The notes under the pieces were generated by a model, which was given only the letters and a program-made list of their open reading frames with translations, ran no database searches and was not told the origin of the DNA. A stretch of 64,000 bases of DNA from assembly GCF_014698115.1 (NCBI RefSeq), contig NZ_JACJSJ010000020.1:37132-101131 (forward strand), in the 5' to 3' direction. The first letter of the stretch is position 1. Every line of letters begins with the position of its first letter. Origin of the DNA: Nostoc sp. FACHB-973. GTDB taxonomy: Bacteria; Cyanobacteriota; Cyanobacteriia; Cyanobacteriales; Nostocaceae. Made by a program: the position numbers and the translations under genes. Positions 17,555-25,456 of the stretch are shown piece after piece.

Positions 17555-20308
17555 TTACGGTTGACTATTAATCGTCGTTGGAGACTTGACGGGAATTTCA
17601 ATCCAGAACTCTGTACCTTGGCCTGGTTCTGAAATGCACTCCATGATTCCAGCATGTTTTTCTACAATAATTTGATAGCTGATTGCCAATCCTAGTCCTG
17701 TGCCTTTACCCACAGGCTTGGTAGTATAAAACGGGTCAAAAATTCGCTTTTTCACCTCTTGAGTCATTCCAGGTCCATTGTCACTAATACGAATCAACAC
17801 ACGAGAGTTGTCTGCTGAAACTTTAGTGGAAATGTGGATAGTGGGTGTTGGGCATTGCTTATTCTCCTCATTTCCCCATCTCCCTACTCCCCACTCCCCA
17901 TTGCTCATTACCAAAGCATCTATAGCATTGCTGATAATATTCATGAATACTTGATTCATTTGGCCGGCATAGCATTCCACTCCTGGTATGTTGCCATAAT
18001 CTTTGATGACTTCAATGCCTCGAAATTCAGGATTTGCTTTCAGGCGGTGTTGCAAAATTAATAAAGTGTTGTCAATGCCTTCATGGAGGTCAACGCGCTT
18101 GTTTTCAGACTCATCTAAGCGAGAAAAATTGCGTAACGACAGCACTATTGAACGGATGCGATCGCTTCCTACTTGCATTGAGTCCATGATTTTCGGGAGG
18201 TCTTCTACCAAAAAATCAAAATCGATCGCTTCGATGGCAGCGCGAATTTCACTATGGGGGCGGGGATAATGTAATTGGTAGAGGCGTAAAATTTCCAGCA
18301 GTTGTTCAGTATATTCACTGGCGTGGCAGAGATTACCGTAAATAAAGTTAACGGGGTTATTGATTTCGTGGGCGATACCCGCCACCAACTGTCCTAAGGC
18401 AGACATTTTCTCAGTGTGAATCAATTTTGTCTGTGTTTCTTGGAGTTGATGCAGAGTATGTTCTAACTGTGCAGCTTGATTTCTGGCTTCAGTTTCGGCA
18501 CTAGAAGTTTGTTCGTAGAGTTGTGCTTGTTGAATGGCGATCGCAGCCTGATCTCCTAGTTGTTGCAATAAATCAATTTCTGCATCCTGCCAATTTCTGG
18601 GAGCGTCGCATTGATGGGCAATCAGTAATCCCCATACTTGCATACCTATGTTAATCGGAACAATTAAGTTGGCTTGCACTTGCAGACTTTGCAAAAAATC
18701 TCGATGACAAGCACTCAAAGAAAACGCTGATACATTGTTAACAGCCCGTACCCTACCCTGAAAGTATAGATTAATAAACTCATCCGGAAAACAATCTGGC
18801 GGTGCTTTCACTCCTAAAACAGACTGCCAACTGCCATTAATTTCTTCCACAATCACTGATTTACTTTTGATTTGGAAAATCAACACCCGGTCTGAATTGA
18901 GCAGCGATCGCACTTCCCGAACGATAGCTTGGAGGGTTGTCTCCAAGTCTAATGTACTGCGGATTTGGTCTGTGACTTGCTTGAGTACTTTGGTGAATAG
19001 TAATGATTTTTCTAGTTCAGCAGTTTGCTCTTGCACCCGCAGTTCTAGGTTCCAATTGAGCGCTTGTACCTGTTTGTACATTTGCTGCTGCTGAATTGCC
19101 ATTGAAAAATGATCGTACAAAGCTCGGGCTAATGAAATGTCTTCTGCTTTCCACTCACGCCCTTGCCCCTTTTTTTCCTCTCGCCAAACCTCAAAAGAAA
19201 GTTGCGGTAGTAATTGACGCCGATTGTCTTCACACCGTCCCGCCCACAAAATTTCTGTGTCAAATTCAGAGCGAAAAATGCTTAATACACCGAGAAATTT
19301 TTCGCGGTAGTGTAGGGGAATCACCATCAATCCCCGAATTTGAGTAGAACGAAACCCTAAAGCTAAAACTCGCAAACGCGGTTCTTTATAAAGGTCAGCA
19401 GTTGTCCAAATATTACCCGGTTTAGACTCAGCCATCCAGTTTTGCCACATGGAATGCTGTTCGATAATACTATTTCCTAACTCGAACGGTAGTTTCGGTT
19501 GCTCGCCCCAGGTGTATAATTCTTCGGTCTGTTCAATATAAAGCCTGCCACCTATACAATCGAAGGCAGTAATCACTTCTTCTAGTGCCCCCTGTAATTG
19601 AATTGTTGGCAGTTTATGTAATAGTGTGGTGACTCGGTTAATAGTAGCTTCTCGTTGTTGCTGGGCGATCGCTTCAGTGAATAGGTGACTTTGAGCGATG
19701 GCGATCGCTACTTGGTCGGCAACTTGCTGCACTAATCTCAGTTCTCGCTTTAAAATCCTTCGGTGTTCGGCGTGATGAGATACCAACAATCCCCACAATT
19801 GGGGTTTTGCCGATTCTTCTTTGAGGTCGTAATTTAAAATTGGCACTACTAACGAAGACTGCACGCCCATTGCTTTTAAATATTCAATATGGCAAGGGTC
19901 TACTTGGCGATAGTAAATATTAGTTTCTAGGCGTTTTCCAGTTTCTTTTGACTGTAGAGGTGATAGCCCAATTTTGCCATTAGTCACATCTACAATGGAA
20001 CGTTGGCCTGCTACCAGAAACATCTCTCTGGCTTCTTGTGGAATATCATGAACTGGAAAGCGTAACCCCAATAAAGATGATAGACGTTGCTCATGAATAG
20101 ATTCAGCAATAACTTCACCACTACCATCAGCATCAAACCGATACACCTTGACCCGATCTGTACCCAAAAATAATCGTACTTGGGCAACCGTGGTGGTTAA
20201 TATCTCTTGGAGATCCAGCGATCGCCTGATCTGTTTTGTCATCCGGTGCAGTAAACTTTCTTGGTCTAAGCTTTGCTGCAACCAATTTGGTTTATCGGTA
20301 AATGTCAT
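17555..20308 (-). CDS. multi-GAF sensor histidine kinase, phytochrome-type first GAF
   Basis: 917 residues. GAF1 (about 30-205) carries the phytochrome-family segment FPVHDIPQEAREMF and DPCHIEYLKAMGVQSSLVVPI (Cys139-His140), then LWGLLVSHH, as in bilin-binding GAF domains. GAF2 (about 225-410) is divergent. After a coiled coil, GAF3 (about 450-600) keeps ACHRDFLQSLQVQANLIVPI and VWGLLIAHQ. Next come a coiled coil, HisKA (MSALGQLVAGIAHEINNPVNF) and an ATPase domain (NAIDAL, ISDNGPGM, GLGLAISYQIIVEKHAG). There is no membrane segment, so it is cytosolic. Residues 799-817, between N and G1 boxes, are encoded by a GGGGAGTAGGG-type repeat. The partner regulator is not adjacent. Light sensing is inferred from GAF1. 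Confidence 0.85.
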   Translation of the reverse strand: MTFTDKPNWLQQSLDQESLLHRMTKQIRRSLDLQEILTTTVAQVRLFLGTDRVKVYRFDADGSGEVIAESIHEQRLSSLLGLRFPVHDIPQEAREMFLVAGQRSIVDVTNGKIGLSPLQSKETGKRLETNIYYRQVDPCHIEYLKAMGVQSSLVVPILNYDLKEESAKPQLWGLLVSHHAEHRRILKRELRLVQQVADQVAIAIAQSHLFTEAIAQQQREATINRVTTLLHKLPTIQLQGALEEVITAFDCIGGRLYIEQTEELYTWGEQPKLPFELGNSIIEQHSMWQNWMAESKPGNIWTTADLYKEPRLRVLALGFRSTQIRGLMVIPLHYREKFLGVLSIFRSEFDTEILWAGRCEDNRRQLLPQLSFEVWREEKKGQGREWKAEDISLARALYDHFSMAIQQQQMYKQVQALNWNLELRVQEQTAELEKSLLFTKVLKQVTDQIRSTLDLETTLQAIVREVRSLLNSDRVLIFQIKSKSVIVEEINGSWQSVLGVKAPPDCFPDEFINLYFQGRVRAVNNVSAFSLSACHRDFLQSLQVQANLIVPINIGMQVWGLLIAHQCDAPRNWQDAEIDLLQQLGDQAAIAIQQAQLYEQTSSAETEARNQAAQLEHTLHQLQETQTKLIHTEKMSALGQLVAGIAHEINNPVNFIYGNLCHASEYTEQLLEILRLYQLHYPRPHSEIRAAIEAIDFDFLVEDLPKIMDSMQVGSDRIRSIVLSLRNFSRLDESENKRVDLHEGIDNTLLILQHRLKANPEFRGIEVIKDYGNIPGVECYAGQMNQVFMNIISNAIDALVMSNGEWGVGRWGNEENKQCPTPTIHISTKVSADNSRVLIRISDNGPGMTQEVKKRIFDPFYTTKPVGKGTGLGLAISYQIIVEKHAGIMECISEPGQGTEFWIEIPVKSPTTINSQP

Positions 20309-20854
20309 TGCTTATAAACACCATGACTTAAGTATAAAAAAGTTTTTTTATAGTTGTCTTTGATGAGAATTTTCAAATTACAGTTCCTTGTTTTTCATCC
20401 CATTTCACGAAATTCATGCTACAAATACGTTGATATAGCCATACACATTTTGCAAATATTTGGGAAAATGGTATCGGATTTTATAAGTATCAGAATCCCT
20501 GTTCTGCCTTAAAATTGACTTAGGCAGATTTAAAACCGCTTTACCTGATCGCAAAGACTTTACAAATATCCTTTCAAGTTTATACTTAAGAAAATTTTAA
20601 TCATTGACAACTATTAATTTTATATTCTCAATCATTAAAATATTTCAGTAATATCACTCAACTTAGTAGCTGATTAAGTGCTTGAAATTAACAATATTTT
20701 TTGACCATTTTTACCCATTAAGCCAGTTAGTTAATATTTTTGCCGACTCAACAACTAATTAGAGGAGACTCATTGAAAGGTTTTTAACTGGGGGAATTTG
20801 ACTATTCCCCGTTGAATTGCTGATTTTATGTCAGATGTAACTTTTTTGATTAAA
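20309..20854. other. intergenic region, nothing recognised
   Basis: About 545 bases of AT-rich DNA upstream of the kinase gene. It presumably contains the kinase promoter. No gene, repeat or clear terminator was recognised. Confidence 0.4.
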
Positions 20855-21325
20855 TTATTCGTGAATTACCGTTAAAGATAGCAACTTACGGATTTCTTCA
20901 CGAACACTTATGAGAATTTTCCCGAGATGGTTTTGTCCAGTTTTATTAGCGCCACAACCCCAAAAATAATCGGTTGGCGAGTTTTCAACCAATAACTCAT
21001 CACCTGTCTTCAAAAGAACTTCTCTAATATCAGTATGAGTGAGAAACTTTTTGAGTACAGCTTCTCGCATAACTTGAGTTTTAACCAAATCCCAGTCTCG
21101 ACGTAGTTGGCGAGTACTACATCTTCCCAAAGCAGCAGCTTCTTCGGGGGTGGGGGCGGCATGAATTAAAGGTATAATTACTGCATCCTTACTGCCAACA
21201 AACTTTTGGGCTTGATAATAATGCTCAACTGTTGGCCAGTAAGCACCCTGGATGTGAATTCCGTGGCAAGAAAAGTTAGAAAAACAGCCATAAGGCTGCC
21301 AAACCTTATAAAAGTAAATGGTCAT
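20855..21325 (-). CDS. NADAR (YbiA-like) family protein
   Basis: 156 residues covering a full NADAR domain: YGCFSNFSCHGIHIQGAYWPTVEHYYQAQKF at the start and FWGCGANKTGQNHLGKILISVR at the end. Family members act on early riboflavin-pathway intermediates (YbiA hydrolyses an N-glycosidic bond), and related NADAR proteins remove ADP-ribose from modified guanine. Which role applies here is unknown. No DarT-type toxin or riboflavin gene lies next to it. Confidence 0.85.
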   Translation of the reverse strand: MTIYFYKVWQPYGCFSNFSCHGIHIQGAYWPTVEHYYQAQKFVGSKDAVIIPLIHAAPTPEEAAALGRCSTRQLRRDWDLVKTQVMREAVLKKFLTHTDIREVLLKTGDELLVENSPTDYFWGCGANKTGQNHLGKILISVREEIRKLLSLTVIHE

Positions 21326-21606
21326 TTGAAAATTGCTCTTTTATATATTTTCAGGGTAACTGAGTACCTCAGGCATTGAGTAGGGCAAATTCAGCCGATG
21401 AATTGGGACTGGGTACTGGGGACTAGGGACTGGGTACCAGAGAAGATTTGGATTTAAATTCTCGTTTCCATTCCTGTTCCCTGCTCTTGGCTTGGAATTT
21501 TCCCTCTTCTAGCAACAAAATTTTTCCCTAACCCTCTCCTAAAAAAAGAAGATTGGGAGAGGCGGGAAGGGTCTAGGGAGTTAGGTTTGGCGTACTTGAG
21601 GAGGGA

Positions 21607-22386
21607 TTATTTTTCTGTGCGTCGGTTAACTAAGGTAGCGCTAGCTTGGTCAACAGGCATCAGCACAACTTCATTAATATTGACATGGGGCGATCGCGTG
21701 ACGCAGAAAAATATCACATCAGCCACATCATCTGCGGTCAGGGGGGTAAGTCCCTGGTAAACTTGATTAGCACGTTGACTATTCCCGTGAAACCGCACCT
21801 GGCTAAATTCCGTTTCTACCATACCAGGGTCAACGGAAGTTACGCGTACAGGAGTACCCAACAAATCTTGTTTTAAACCTTCGGAAATTGCCCTCACCGC
21901 AGCTTTCGTACCACAGTAGACATTACCACCAGGATAAGTTTGATGTCCGGCAATGGAACCTAAATTTACCACATGACCGCGACTCCGACTTACCATTCCT
22001 GGAACGACATAACGGGAGAGATAAAGTAAACCCTTAATGTTGGTATCAATCATTTCTTCCCAGTCTTCAAAACTACCTTCATGTAACTTGTCTAAACCAC
22101 GACTCAAACCAGCATTGTTAATCAGAATATCGATGTCAGACCAGGAGGGAGGTAGAGTAGAGATGGCAGATTCCACAGCAGAGCGATCGCGCACATCTAG
22201 CTCTAACAAATGGACTTCAGTATTAAAATCTTGAGCAAGAGTATCTGCGAGTTGCTGCAAACGTTCTAACCGCCGTGCTGCTAAGATCAGTTTTGCACCC
22301 GCACCAGCAAAGATTCTCGCACAAGCAGTACCAATACCACTGCTGGCACCAGTAATTAAAATAATTTGATTTTCTAGGGAAGTCAT
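21607..22386 (-). CDS. short-chain dehydrogenase/reductase (YdfG-like)
   Basis: 259-residue classical SDR. The cofactor-binding glycine motif is TGASSGIG near residue 13, with the Arg pair AARRLERL suggesting NADP preference. NNAG is at about 89, catalytic Ser is in NLGSIAGH, and Tyr/Lys are in YCGTKAAV, followed by SVDPGMVETEF. It most resembles YdfG/serine-3-dehydrogenase-like enzymes that reduce 3-hydroxy acids or malonic semialdehyde. Single gene; substrate not determinable. Confidence 0.85.
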   Translation of the reverse strand: MTSLENQIILITGASSGIGTACARIFAGAGAKLILAARRLERLQQLADTLAQDFNTEVHLLELDVRDRSAVESAISTLPPSWSDIDILINNAGLSRGLDKLHEGSFEDWEEMIDTNIKGLLYLSRYVVPGMVSRSRGHVVNLGSIAGHQTYPGGNVYCGTKAAVRAISEGLKQDLLGTPVRVTSVDPGMVETEFSQVRFHGNSQRANQVYQGLTPLTADDVADVIFFCVTRSPHVNINEVVLMPVDQASATLVNRRTEK

Positions 22387-22592
22387 TGTTGGTCAAAAGT
22401 CAACAGTCCAGTGTCAATTGTCCAATAATTTGGAACTGATGCGAATTTTACTAACTCATAGTCACCCTTGCACCTGTATCTAGCAAAGCCATAATTTCCG
22501 CAGAGCGGGTTTTGTAGGTTAACGTCAGTGGTAGATACCGCATGGTAATAAAAAGCAATACGCTTGGGTTAAGGAAATTTATTTGTTAAGGC

Positions 22593-22640
22593 AGGCAGGG
22601 GAGGCAGGGGAGGCAGGGGAGGCAGGGGAGGCAGGGGAAG
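22593..22640 (+). repeat. GGCAGGGGAG decamer tandem repeat
   Basis: About four and a half copies of a 10-base G-rich unit (GGCAGGGGAG). A motif preceding it (AATACGCTTGGGTTAAGG, about 22557-22575) recurs at about 60849-60866. The tract lies between the SDR and PhoD genes. Confidence 0.85.
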
Positions 22641-22718
22641 AGAAAAAAGCTTATTAGATTTAGCCTATTCTTGCAAAACAGCCTTTAAATCCTCTCAAAA
22701 TAAGCAAATGTACAGTTA

Positions 22719-22778
22719 TTAAGCATTTGTTAAGTATTTTCTTAACTGTCTTAACTGTCCTTGCGTATTCATGTTAAG
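22719..22778 (+). promoter_or_regulatory. Pho-box-like TTAAG/TTAAC array upstream of phoD
   Basis: TTAAG or TTAAC cores start at 22719, 22730, 22742, 22751 and 22774, mostly about 11 bases apart. This resembles the cyanobacterial Pho box, which consists of tandem 8-base CTTAACCT-type repeats separated by about 3 bases and bound by the phosphate-starvation regulator (PhoB/SphR). It is 275 bases upstream of a PhoD-type phosphatase, a classical member of that regulon. Spacing is imperfect (11, 12, 9, 23), so this is a candidate only. Confidence 0.45.
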
Positions 22779-23052
22779 GATGAGACTATCTTGATAGATT
22801 CTGAGTAATTCAATTTTGAGGTTTCCCAAATAGGACACTTTAACCAAGTGGCAAGGTATGTCACTGGAATAGTATTGTGCCTATTTTGGCTCACGCCAAT
22901 TATTAAGCTTTTGGCTGAGGTTGATCTCCAAATCGGCTCCTCACGATTTTATTTGCGTCCTATCAACGGACAAGATACCTGTTAACAGTAGATTTAAAAT
23001 TTTGAATTTCTCAAATCCAACTTGTTTATTGATTTAATAATGTAAGGACAAG

Positions 23053-24549
23053 ATGACAGATAGCCTTTTTGTGCATGGCGTAGCAAGCGGAGATCCACTC
23101 GAAGATCGGGTTGTGATTTGGACGCGAGTCACTACACCCACACCTGAACCTGTAGAAGTTAACTGGAAAATAGCCAGCGATTCCAACTTCAGCAAAATCA
23201 TTGCTTCTGGCACAGCCTTAGCCCAAGCCGATGCAGACTACACAGTTAATGTTGATGTCACTGGTTTAGAACCTGCAAGCCGATACTTTTACCAATTTGA
23301 GGCACTAACTCAGACATCACCCGTTGGCAGAACCAAAACCTTGCCGAAAAACGGTGTTCAGCATCTGCGTTTTGCTCAAGTGTCCTGCGCGAAATTCAAC
23401 GCTGGTTTCTTCAACGCCTATAGTTGTATTGCCGCACGCGATGACCTTGACTTTGTACTGCATCTAGGCGATTACATCTACGAAGCTTCAAACAAACCGC
23501 CAGCCAGCCAAACACCAGGTGCAGACATCGGTCGTCCATTTGAACCACTTCATGAGTGCAAGACACTTGAAGATTACCGCCGCCGCTACGCTCACTATCG
23601 CCGCGACCCCGACGTGCAACGTCTTCATGCAGCACTACCACTAATTGCTACCCTCGACGATCACGAATTTGCTGATGGTGCATGGCGTGATGGTGCTAGC
23701 GAACACCAACAAGAACGGGATGGTGATTGGGCTAGCCGTCGCGCTATAGCCTTCCAAGTACGCTGGGAATGGTTACCAGCACGCAAGCCCGATCCCTCTG
23801 ATTCCCAAAGAGTTTTCCGTAAAGTCTCGCTAGGGACTTTAGCCGATTTAGTATTGATTGACACTCGCACTCGTCGTGATGAACCTGTGCCGCCACCAGC
23901 GATGTTTGATCCAGGACGGTCTGCTTTAGGTGTTGAACAACGTACTTGGTTGCTGGAACAGTTTGATACATCGGATGCTCAATGGAAGTTATTGGCAAAT
24001 CCATCGGTGATGGCGACGACGTGGAGTAAAGATTTCCCACCAACAATTAAGCAAGCACTGCTGAAGCTGAAGCTGATCGATGTTGACGGCATTGGTCCAG
24101 ATTACGATCAATGGGACGGCTATCCTGTTGAGCGCGATTTGCTTCTAAACCACTTGCGAGACAATGAAATCAAAAATGTTGTTGTACTCAGCGGTGATGT
24201 CCACGTCGGGCTAGCGATTGAGTTAAAGCGAGATGCCTTTGACCAAAAAGAAGAACCAATCGCCGTCGAGTTTGTCACTGGTAGCTTAACTTCACAGAAC
24301 CTTGACGACAAAATGGGTTGGGCAGCCCGCACGCAGTCTATTCCCATTGAGCAAGAGGTGATGAAGGCTTTCCCTCACATTCGCTGGTGTGACTTCGACA
24401 GTCATGGTTACAACATTATTGATGTCACTCCCGAACGAGTTACAGCACAATGGTGGGCTGTTGATACAGTATTGCGTCGCAGCAACACTGAGACATGCAT
24501 GGCGTCATGGGCGGTTGAGTCAGGTAAGCCAAAGCTAATTCAAGCCTAA
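23053..24549 (+). CDS. phoD: PhoD-family alkaline phosphatase
   Basis: 498 residues. An N-terminal Ig-like domain (FVHGVASGDPLEDRVVIWTRV; DYTVNVDVTGLEPASRYFYQF) precedes the PhoD metallophosphatase domain: QVSCAKFNAGFFNAY, LHLGDYIYE, YRRRYAHYRRDPDVQ, IATLDDHEFADGAW, VVLSGDVHVG. These residues bind calcium and iron and hydrolyse phosphomonoesters and diesters to supply phosphate. No signal peptide is visible at the ATG at 23053, which has AAGGA just upstream. PhoD is normally Tat-exported, so either export is unusual or the N-terminus is truncated. A Pho-box-like array precedes it. Confidence 0.9.
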   Translation: MTDSLFVHGVASGDPLEDRVVIWTRVTTPTPEPVEVNWKIASDSNFSKIIASGTALAQADADYTVNVDVTGLEPASRYFYQFEALTQTSPVGRTKTLPKNGVQHLRFAQVSCAKFNAGFFNAYSCIAARDDLDFVLHLGDYIYEASNKPPASQTPGADIGRPFEPLHECKTLEDYRRRYAHYRRDPDVQRLHAALPLIATLDDHEFADGAWRDGASEHQQERDGDWASRRAIAFQVRWEWLPARKPDPSDSQRVFRKVSLGTLADLVLIDTRTRRDEPVPPPAMFDPGRSALGVEQRTWLLEQFDTSDAQWKLLANPSVMATTWSKDFPPTIKQALLKLKLIDVDGIGPDYDQWDGYPVERDLLLNHLRDNEIKNVVVLSGDVHVGLAIELKRDAFDQKEEPIAVEFVTGSLTSQNLDDKMGWAARTQSIPIEQEVMKAFPHIRWCDFDSHGYNIIDVTPERVTAQWWAVDTVLRRSNTETCMASWAVESGKPKLIQA

Positions 24550-24571
24550 TTCCAAATTTTAAGTTCCAGTA

Positions 24572-24602
24572 TCCCAACCAGAACACCCTTGACTGGTTGG
24601 GA
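24572..24602 (+). terminator. stem-loop after phoD
   Basis: Ten-base arms TCCCAACCAG / CTGGTTGGGA with an 11-base loop, 23 bases after the phoD stop. There is no T-run, so it may act as a terminator or a transcript-stabilising end. Confidence 0.5.
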
Positions 24603-24838
24603 GTAAATTATTCAGTCGATTGTTCCAGCCAGAAATGTGATTCTACCAAGGATGTTGGCACAACTTGAACAACAAGTCTTTATCTGGAGAATCATCTTCA
24701 ATATTTTTTGATTGATTTAGTCCGCAGAATTGTAAGCTCACCATCAAAAAGGCACTCTCGACAATCTCCCAACATCGCTCAATTTGATTAGTAGTCAGTC
24801 AAGCGAAAATCTGTTCATATTAGCTGATTTTTACACTG

Positions 24839-24965
24839 TTAAAAACCGTACTCTATCCAAGTTCTCAAACCATAGTTATTACCAATTACTGCCGGAGATA
24901 TATCTGGTAAGTTAGTCATTACATACCAAGTTGAATTATCAGGTATAGGACTAGTATTTGATTTT
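24839..24965 (-). pseudogene. IS701-like transposase C-terminal relic
   Basis: The minus-strand frame reads DNSTWYVMTNLPDI and NNYGLRTWIEYGF and then stops. This closely resembles the conserved NLYGLRTWVEYGFKQSKNELGW region of cyanobacterial IS701/IS4-like DDE transposases, from memory of that family. Only about 40 residues survive. A MITE copy begins 14 bases beyond. Confidence 0.55.
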
Positions 24966-24978
24966 TGAAATACTACGT

Positions 24979-25084
24979 AATACCATTTCACTAAAACCCT
25001 GATACATATAGATTTCGCGTAGGGGCAGGGCATTGCCGTGCCCCTACCAACGTATTTGTATCATAATTAAAGTGAAACGGTATA
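24979..25084. mobile_element. 106-bp palindromic MITE, copy 1
   Basis: Terminal inverted repeats ATACCATTTCACT / AGTGAAACGGTAT (one mismatch), inner inverted pair TGATACA/TGTATCA and a central GTAGGGGCA...TGCCCCTAC hairpin, flanked by TA. An almost identical copy lies at 63609-63714. The element has no coding capacity and has the size and shape of a TA-targeting MITE. The 370 bases from here to the next gene hold no recognisable gene. Confidence 0.8.
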
Positions 25085-25456
25085 AGGTGCATTAGCGCCG
25101 AGGTACGGCACCAAAAGCTTGAGATGCTGCGTTACGGCTTACGCCTAAAACACCCTACAAATACTTAGATTTTTTCAGAAATCAAATACGATTCCTATAG
25201 CTTGATTGTGTTGTTATTTGCCAATACCTAATAGAAGTATGCTGTTATCACTGTTTGGATCTGAAAGTGCGATCGCCTAAAAATTTTCTTTGATTAATTA
25301 TATTTAAGTATTAGTTATACCATACAGCACTCACATCATAAAAACACAAAATATTTAAAATTAGTTGGCTTAACCTAGCTTTTAACTAAGGCTAATGTTA
25401 TTTGTTTAAAACTTTTACATATACTCCATTGCTAACAACAAACATACAAGAAAATC

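Noticed and set aside
20855..21325. NADAR as antitoxin of a DarT-type system
   Set aside because: No toxin gene flanks it; the neighbours are an SDR and a histidine kinase.
23411..24347. Several antisense ORFs inside phoD
   Set aside because: They are shadows of a well-supported coding gene in other frames.
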